From an uncultured Clostridia bacterium (GTDB lineage Bacteria; Bacillota; Clostridia; Christensenellales; UBA3700), in contig CAMWSW010000025.1 of NCBI GenBank assembly GCA_947176975.1, positions 1-9,697 on the forward strand: a stretch of DNA of 9,697 bases, given 5' to 3'. This document shows, in pieces, positions 6,000-9,697 of the stretch; the first letter of the stretch is position 1; each line of letters starts with the position of its first letter. A model generated the notes under the pieces. That model had not been told where the DNA came from, searched no databases, and was given only the letters and a program-made list of their open reading frames with translations. A program made the position numbers and the translations under genes.

Positions 6000-6036
6000 A
6001 CAGGCGGAGTACACGTTTTGTTCCGCCTGTTTTATA
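6000..6036 (+). terminator. Intrinsic terminator after the zinc-ribbon operon
   Basis: ACAGGCGGA (6000-6008) pairs perfectly with TCCGCCTGT (6022-6030) around a 13-base loop, and TTTATAT follows. The GC-rich stem and T-rich tail give a convincing terminator that isolates the zinc-ribbon pair from the GH20 gene. Confidence 0.85.
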
Positions 6037-6049
6037 TCAAATATAGGGC

Positions 6050-6078
6050 TTGAATTATACTTGCAACTGTGCTAGAAT
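6050..6078 (+). promoter_or_regulatory. Promoter of the GH20 hexosaminidase gene
   Basis: TTGAAT (6050-6055) is followed after 17 bases by TAGAAT (6073-6078), which is preceded by TGC, an extended -10. The start would be near 6085, leaving a leader of about 25 bases. I see no cre-like or other sugar-regulator operator by eye. Confidence 0.65.
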
Positions 6079-6109
6079 ATAGAAAACGTTTAAGTTTATG
6101 GAGAGTAAT

Positions 6110-7693
6110 ATGAATATCATACCATTGCCAGCAAGAATTCAAGAAAAAAGCGGAAGTGTTGCGCTTGGAAAAGATAGCGTCATCACAGGAGCTTTCGAGA
6201 ATTCTCAATCACTGCTTAAAGAATTTTTGTCGACTAGAGCGGGCGGAGAAAATTGCAAAGTCATCTTTGTTTTGGACGGCGCTTTGCATGACGAAGAGTA
6301 TCTCATAGCTTGTAATCATGACGAAGTGTTGATAAGAGCAAAGACGGAGTGCGGAGCGTTCTATTCGGTTATGACCATGCAACAGCTTTTTACGCAAGAA
6401 GGATTGCAAAGAGTGAGTATCGAAGATAAGCCTAATTTTGAACACAGAGGTTTTTCGTTGGACTGCTCCCGTCACTTTTGGAGAGTGGATAAAATCAAGC
6501 AAATACTCGACGTAATGGCTCATCTCAAAATGAATAAATTTCATTGGCATTTGACGGATGACCAGGGGTGGAGAGCCGAGATAAAGAAGTATCCGCTTTT
6601 GACGCAAAAAGGCGCTATCCGCAAGCGTACGCCATTGTCAGTCAAAGCATTCATGGGATCGGGCGATTGGGGATTTGACGAGATCGAATACGGCAGAGGA
6701 CTTTTCTATACGCAAGACGATATGAAAGATATAGTTGCTTACGCCAAAGAAAGACATATCGAGGTAATACCCGAGATAGATATGCCGGGGCATATGGTGG
6801 CGGCAATATCATGTTATCCGTATTTGTCTTGTACGGGAGAGAAGGTGGACGTCAGCGACCGTTGGGGCGTAATGGACAATATTTGCTGCTGTGGCAAAGA
6901 CGACGTATACGACTTTGCAAAAGACGTTATTGACGAGCTTTGCGAGATTTTTGACGGTAAATTTTTCCATATCGGCGGTGACGAAGTGCCCAAAACGCGT
7001 TGGAAAAAGTGCCCTCACTGTCAGGCAAAAATCAAGGAATTGGGACTCAAAGACGAGAATGCTTTGCAGGGATATTTCAACAATGAAATTGCAAAATACC
7101 TGCGCTTAAAAGGCAAGCGAATGATAGGTTGGAACGAAGTGCTTGACGCTAAGGATATTATGGACAACGACGTCGTCGCGCAATGGTGGACAAAGCATTG
7201 CCGTGGCAATAAGAACGAGTTTGATTGGATGGCAAATGGCGGAAAGTGTATTTTATCTTTGACGAAATACGTTTATATGGACCACCCGTTCAACGTCCGA
7301 CCGCTCAAGAAGACATATAATTATTCTCCAAAAGATATGGGCGTCAGAGACGAGGCCAATATTTTCGGTATGGAAATACCGCAATGGGTGGAGTTTATCC
7401 GTGACGAAAGAAAGCTCGATATGCTCACCTACGCCCGCCTCGTCGCCTTTAGCGAAGCTTGCTGGACAAAAAGAGAAGACCGCAATTATTCCGACTTCGA
7501 GACTCGTATGGAAAACCTGCGTCCTTTCTTGGATAAGTTGGGCTGCAAGATTTGCCCACCTGAGTTTTACAGGGGCAAAATATATCCGCGTAAAGCCTTT
7601 TCTTACGCGCTTAAATGGAAGTCGTGGAGCGAAGAGCCCGACTATGAGTTCAATCAGCTTGTTAAATTGCAGGACGCTGAATACAAAAAATAA
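6110..7693 (+). CDS. Beta-N-acetylhexosaminidase, glycoside hydrolase family 20
   Basis: This enzyme removes terminal beta-linked GlcNAc or GalNAc by substrate-assisted catalysis, the 2-acetamido group acting as nucleophile. Of its 527 residues, about 1-108 form the GH20b N-terminal alpha/beta domain (ending GAFYSVMTMQQLF). The TIM-barrel catalytic domain starts at HRGFSLDCSRHFW (R113). Signature blocks are FHWHLTDDQGWR (145-155), EIDMPGH (D224-H228), HIGGDEVP with the catalytic Asp-Glu pair D291-E292, and the substrate-pocket tryptophans QWW (358-360). There is no signal peptide, so it probably acts inside the cell on imported oligosaccharides or wall fragments. An ATG at 6098 is in frame but lacks a ribosome binding site. 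The ATG at 6110 follows GGAGAG, which overlaps that upper ATG, so I use 6110. No transporter or GlcNAc-pathway gene is adjacent. Confidence 0.95.
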   Translation: MNIIPLPARIQEKSGSVALGKDSVITGAFENSQSLLKEFLSTRAGGENCKVIFVLDGALHDEEYLIACNHDEVLIRAKTECGAFYSVMTMQQLFTQEGLQRVSIEDKPNFEHRGFSLDCSRHFWRVDKIKQILDVMAHLKMNKFHWHLTDDQGWRAEIKKYPLLTQKGAIRKRTPLSVKAFMGSGDWGFDEIEYGRGLFYTQDDMKDIVAYAKERHIEVIPEIDMPGHMVAAISCYPYLSCTGEKVDVSDRWGVMDNICCCGKDDVYDFAKDVIDELCEIFDGKFFHIGGDEVPKTRWKKCPHCQAKIKELGLKDENALQGYFNNEIAKYLRLKGKRMIGWNEVLDAKDIMDNDVVAQWWTKHCRGNKNEFDWMANGGKCILSLTKYVYMDHPFNVRPLKKTYNYSPKDMGVRDEANIFGMEIPQWVEFIRDERKLDMLTYARLVAFSEACWTKREDRNYSDFETRMENLRPFLDKLGCKICPPEFYRGKIYPRKAFSYALKWKSWSEEPDYEFNQLVKLQDAEYKK

Positions 7694-7772
7694 TTGTGCG
7701 CATAATACTCTATGAGCAAATAAAATGGGCGCAGTCAAGACTAGCCTTAATTAAATTGCTATGGAGGAAATT

Positions 7773-8096
7773 ATGAAAAATAAATATGTTGCAGGTGTTC
7801 TTGCTATTTTGCTTGGAGACTTGGGAATACACAAGTTTTATTTAGGCAAGATAGGTTGGGGAATTGTATATCTACTTTTCTGTTGGACGGGTATTCCGGC
7901 GATTGTAGGTTTGATAGAAGGTATTATTTATCTTTGTACAGATGATGAAACGTTCCAAGTCAAGTATTGCGGTATGCCGCCAAGCATTGCCGTAAAGGAA
8001 AGTTCCGGCGAGTACGATCAAATTGAAGATACTCATAAGGATGAAACTCTTATGAACAATAATGACGCAAATCACGACGATATCAATATGATTTAA
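7773..8096 (+). CDS. TM2-domain membrane protein
   Basis: The 107-residue product carries a TM2 domain: helix one (about 5-17), the conserved polar turn LGDLGIHKFYLGK (13-26) with the D-x-G-x-H-x-F-Y-x-G signature, then a second membrane segment (about 27-54). A polar, Asp/Asn-rich tail (55-107) follows. TM2 proteins are small two-helix membrane proteins found widely in bacteria, with no agreed biochemical function. An in-frame ATG at 7761 overlaps the ribosome binding site itself (ATGGAGG). The ATG at 7773, five to six bases after GGAGG, is the better start. It follows GH20 after 79 bases with no clear terminator or strong promoter between them, so read-through from GH20 is plausible. Confidence 0.9.
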   Translation: MKNKYVAGVLAILLGDLGIHKFYLGKIGWGIVYLLFCWTGIPAIVGLIEGIIYLCTDDETFQVKYCGMPPSIAVKESSGEYDQIEDTHKDETLMNNNDANHDDINMI

Positions 8097-8131
8097 ATTT
8101 TTCGTCGGCGAAGTTTAATTTGTGTGATTTT

Positions 8132-8166
8132 ATATGCGATGCTACTGCATCGCATATTTACATTTT
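8132..8166 (+). terminator. Hairpin with perfect 11-base arms, probable terminator of the TM2 gene
   Basis: ATATGCGATGC (8132-8142) and GCATCGCATAT (8147-8157) are perfect reverse complements around the four-base loop TACT, and TTACATTTT follows. Position and tail fit an intrinsic terminator 36 bases after the TM2 stop codon, though the T-run is interrupted. Confidence 0.65.
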
Positions 8167-8187
8167 GGGGCTTTGACTGTCTTAACG

Positions 8188-8215
8188 ATTTGTAATAGGC
8201 GGCACTATTACAAAT
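8188..8215. repeat. Perfect 28-base inverted repeat with 11-6-11 layout, possible recombinase site
   Basis: ATTTGTAATAG (8188-8198) and CTATTACAAAT (8205-8215) are perfect reverse complements separated by the six-base asymmetric centre GCGGCA. Xer/dif core sites have this 11-6-11 geometry. The right arm matches the E. coli XerD half-site TTATGTTAAAT at 7 of 11 positions. It lies 279 bases from the stop of the tyrosine recombinase gene. The alternative is an AT-rich intrinsic terminator, since TTGTTTT follows on the plus strand. Confidence 0.45.
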
Positions 8216-8288
8216 TTGTTTTACTTAGATTTTGTAGCTGTTAAAAATGCATAAATTCTACACAAGAAATCGATACTGCTTGTTCATT

Positions 8289-8321
8289 TGACATGAAATG
8301 TTGATACATGTCATCTATGAC
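8289..8321. repeat. Overlapping inverted repeats TGACATG/CATGTCA and GTCAT/ATGAC
   Basis: TGACATG (8289-8295) and CATGTCA (8307-8313) form perfect 7-base arms around 11 bases. The right arm overlaps a second perfect repeat, GTCAT-CT-ATGAC (8310-8321). The shared TGACAT half-sites could be protein-binding sites; no function is assigned. Confidence 0.5.
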
Positions 8322-8415
8322 TGTAATCGTAAAATGCACGCAAATTCATTATTTCAATTATGCGAGTATTCAAAAATATTTAGAGCAGGCTTGCTTAAAA
8401 GAAACATTCTAAACG

Positions 8416-8450
8416 TTGAGCCTTTGACGTAAGTTCCGTCGGAGGCTCAA
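8416..8450. repeat. Long hairpin-forming inverted repeat downstream of the recombinase gene
   Basis: TTGAGCCT (8416-8423) pairs with AGGCTCAA (8443-8450). After a TT/GG internal loop, GACG (8426-8429) pairs with CGTC (8437-8440), leaving a seven-base loop: 12 base pairs in total. It lies 44 bases past the recombinase stop on the minus strand and could act as that gene's terminator, but only a T-rich, interrupted tail follows on that strand. Confidence 0.6.
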
Positions 8451-8493
8451 TGAATTGCGCTATGTTCATTTCGGCCATAGTAAAGATTGAAGA

Positions 8494-9378
8494 TTATAGT
8501 TTGTTTCTATAATTAAATTTACGCAAAACTTGCTTTTTTCGGTTAGTTGTTACTTCTGTGTAAATTTGAGTTGTGGCTACACTCGAATGTCCAAGTATTT
8601 CTTGCACAGAACGAAGATCTGCGCCATTTGCAAGTAAATTTGTCGCAAAAGTATGACGTAAATAGTGTGGTGTTGATTTTGGATTGACATTGGCTAGAGT
8701 AACATATTTTTTATAAATATTTTCTATGCCGTTAATTGATAAAGGTTGACCATAACGATTGACAAAAAGTTGGCAGTTATCAGAATGCTTACGTTCTTTC
8801 ATTAAGAGTTTTATCCTATTCCAGGTTACTTGCGAAGATATATAAAGTAAACGTTGTTTACGACCTTTCCCGTGGATTAACAATGTGTGATCGGATGTTA
8901 TTATGTCATCTAATGTTATTGCCGCCGCTTCGCCAATGCGGATTCCGGTACTAATAAGTAAATCCATTAAGGCAGAATCTCTTATATACATTTTAGTTGC
9001 AAATGGCGATAAGGTATTTATATCAATATCAAAGCAATCTAAGATTTTAGATACTTCCGTAATGGAAAGAGTTTTTGGTAAACGTTGCTCTTGCTTAAAC
9101 TTAAATTTTAATTTCGCAAAAGGGGAGATTGCAATTAAATCTCTGTTGATCAGATACTCGTAAAAAATTTTAAGAGTAATTATCTTTCGCCGAATAGAAG
9201 AATCTTTAAGATTTAGATTTATATGAAGGTAAGATATAAATGCGCAGATATCTGGGTGTAAAATATCTTCTTCAAACTTAAAGAATTGATTCAAATCAAT
9301 AGAGTAGGCATTGAGTGTCTTGGATGACAAGTTTTTCGTTGTCTGCAGGTAATTTCTAAAATTAGTCAAATATTCCAT
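8494..9378 (-). CDS. Tyrosine recombinase, XerC/XerD-like
   Basis: This 294-residue, single-gene tyrosine recombinase cuts and rejoins DNA through a covalent 3'-phosphotyrosine. The N-terminal SAM-like core-binding domain is about 1-92 (FRNYLQTTKNLSSKTLNAY...). The catalytic domain, from about 102, has every key residue: R147 in TGIRIGEA, the beta-hairpin lysine K171 in HGKGRKQR, H238 and R241 in HYLRH, H264 in LGHSS, and nucleophile Y273. Length and domain order match XerC/XerD and small phase-variation or integrase-type recombinases, with no extra arm-binding domain. GGAG lies about seven bases before the ATG at 9378. The DNA looks AT-richer than neighbouring genes, with many AAT, ATT, TTA and AGA codons, which hints at horizontal origin. 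It stands alone between a repeat-rich downstream region and a divergent control region. I cannot tell a housekeeping Xer from an element-encoded enzyme by sight. Confidence 0.95.
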   Translation of the reverse strand: MEYLTNFRNYLQTTKNLSSKTLNAYSIDLNQFFKFEEDILHPDICAFISYLHINLNLKDSSIRRKIITLKIFYEYLINRDLIAISPFAKLKFKFKQEQRLPKTLSITEVSKILDCFDIDINTLSPFATKMYIRDSALMDLLISTGIRIGEAAAITLDDIITSDHTLLIHGKGRKQRLLYISSQVTWNRIKLLMKERKHSDNCQLFVNRYGQPLSINGIENIYKKYVTLANVNPKSTPHYLRHTFATNLLANGADLRSVQEILGHSSVATTQIYTEVTTNRKKQVLRKFNYRNKL

Positions 9379-9412
9379 AAATTCTCCATAAAATTTTATT
9401 TTTTACTTGAAA

Positions 9413-9441
9413 ATTATAACATTTGCCTCGTCCTTTGTCAT
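9413..9441 (-). promoter_or_regulatory. Promoter of the tyrosine recombinase gene
   Basis: On the minus strand ATGACA (9436-9441) is followed after 17 bases by a perfect TATAAT (9413-9418). The start would be near 9406, about 28 bases before the ATG. Confidence 0.65.
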
Positions 9442-9450
9442 TTTTTGTCG

Positions 9451-9491
9451 AATGTAATCTAAAGTTGACACAATGTAAATTAAAGCTGACA
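9451..9491. repeat. Two tandem 20-base repeats at 21-base spacing between divergent promoters
   Basis: AATGTAATCTAAAGTTGACA (9451-9470) and AATGTAAATTAAAGCTGACA (9472-9491) agree at 17 of 20 positions and are offset by 21 bases, two helical turns. They lie directly upstream of the recombinase -35 box on one side and of a plus-strand promoter on the other. Candidates are regulator operators, recombinase accessory sites, or transposase-binding repeats at an element end; on the minus strand they read TGTCA..., as some transposon ends do. Confidence 0.65.
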
Positions 9492-9500
9492 TTAAAAGTA

Positions 9501-9529
9501 TTGACTAAGTAGCGTCTTTTGGTTATGGT
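9501..9529 (+). promoter_or_regulatory. Candidate plus-strand promoter pointing out of the window
   Basis: TTGACT (9501-9506) is followed after 17 bases by TATGGT (9524-9529), matching consensus at five and four of six positions. It would drive whatever lies beyond 9679. The -10 is mediocre, so activation by a protein bound at the 9451-9491 repeats is possible. Confidence 0.4.
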
Positions 9530-9678
9530 AAAACTGTAAATAAATATAAGCTAACATGGACTAATAAGATAGCTTTATTATCAGTCCCACAGGCTAAAAA
9601 TTTACATAAAACGAATTTAAGGGATTTTAATTTTCGTTAGATTAACTAACTATTATTCGGAGGAAAAGTGAGAAAGGA
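9530..9678 (+). other. Noncoding leader with several potential hairpins
   Basis: If the promoter at 9501-9529 is used, the message has an untranslated leader of about 140 bases. GGACTAATAA (9558-9567) pairs with TTATT/AGTCC (9575-9587) with a three-base bulge. AACGAA (9610-9615) pairs with TTCGTT (9633-9638), with an inner TTAA/TTAA pair. GTTAG (9636-9640) pairs with CTAAC (9646-9650) as an alternative to the second stem. I recognise no T-box or known riboswitch consensus. A strong GGAGGA lies at 9659-9664. Confidence 0.4.
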
Positions 9679-9697
9679 ATGAAAACGAACAGGAATA
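9679..9697 (+). CDS. Possible start of a gene cut off by the window end
   Basis: ATG at 9679 opens MKTNRN and runs off the window. The strong ribosome binding site GGAGGA (9659-9664) is 14 bases upstream, too far for ideal use. It is instead well placed for a GTG at 9668, which opens the four-codon frame VRKE and stops in the ATGA overlap with the ATG. AAAGG (9673-9677) also precedes the ATG but too closely. Only six codons are visible, so identity cannot be judged. Confidence 0.3.

Larger units (their letters stand above)
8216..8493. other. Noncoding stretch with further inverted repeats next to the recombinase gene
   Basis: Together with 8097-8215 this makes nearly 400 bases without a convincing gene. 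Open frames on both strands are short and lack ribosome binding sites; the longest are 34 codons (8308-8412, plus) and 27 codons (8395-8478, minus). What stands out are inverted repeats at 8289-8313, 8310-8321 and 8416-8450. No tRNA, riboswitch or protein remnant could be recognised. It may be an integration junction, a recombinase target region, or eroded sequence. Confidence 0.5.

Noticed and set aside
7253..7738. Minus-strand open frame of 161 codons over the 3' end of GH20
   Set aside because: A shadow of a conserved enzyme gene; it has no ribosome site, domain or promoter.
8308..8412. Plus-strand open frame of 34 codons (MSSMTVIVKC...)
   Set aside because: No ribosome binding site, a stop immediately upstream, no recognisable similarity, and it overlaps inverted repeats; most likely chance.
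8395..8478. Minus-strand frame of 27 codons (MAEMNIAQF...) just past and in frame with the recombinase stop
   Set aside because: The product looks protein-like, but there is no ribosome binding site, it is very short, and its sequence is largely the hairpin at 8416-8450. An eroded remnant or chance is more likely than a gene.
9530..9678. T-box or other known riboswitch in the right-hand leader
   Set aside because: Hairpins are possible, but no T-box consensus or recognisable riboswitch core is present.
1..9697. CRISPR array, tRNA or rRNA gene, or complete insertion sequence
   Set aside because: No regularly spaced repeats, no cloverleaf or rRNA signature, and no transposase gene could be found on either strand.

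Overview
The window looks like a chromosomal segment of a low-to-moderate GC, anaerobic, Gram-positive-type bacterium, most likely a Clostridia-like member of the Firmicutes. Supporting signs are AGGAGG-type ribosome binding sites before nearly every gene, sigma-A style promoters with 17-18 base spacers, lipoprotein signal peptides, a rubrerythrin and several TM2/zinc-ribbon membrane proteins. The species cannot be named from the sequence alone.

Layout from left to right. Bases 1-299 (minus) hold the start of an amino-acid ABC transporter solute-binding lipoprotein that seems to lack its first beta strand. A 288-base divergent intergenic region carries promoters both ways and several small palindromes. 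It leads into a large lipoprotein (588-3014, plus) with two MBG-like domains and about 14 beta-propeller repeats. A two-way terminator separates that gene from a minus-strand block: rubrerythrin (3086-3670), a membrane-anchored protein of unknown function (3728-4237), a 42-residue membrane peptide (4241-4369) and thioredoxin (4466-4777). The 42-residue peptide and the 169-residue protein form a tight pair behind a promoter framed by inverted repeats. The thioredoxin leader contains a PerR-box-like palindrome; with the nearby rubrerythrin this suggests an oxidative-stress neighbourhood.

Divergent from thioredoxin is a plus-strand pair of paralogous zinc-ribbon membrane proteins (4979-5455 and 5466-5978), closed by a strong terminator. 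A GH20 beta-N-acetylhexosaminidase (6110-7693) without a signal peptide follows, then a TM2-domain protein (7773-8096).

The right-hand 1.6 kb differs in character. It holds about 400 noncoding bases rich in perfect inverted repeats, one of which has the 11-6-11 layout of a Xer/dif-type recombination site. Next comes a complete tyrosine recombinase (8494-9378, minus) with an AT-richer look than its neighbours. Last is a divergent control region with a 20-base motif repeated at 21-base spacing, a plus-strand promoter and a leader with potential hairpins running to the window edge. This is the best candidate for an accessory or mobile module, but the window ends before its plus-strand cargo can be seen.
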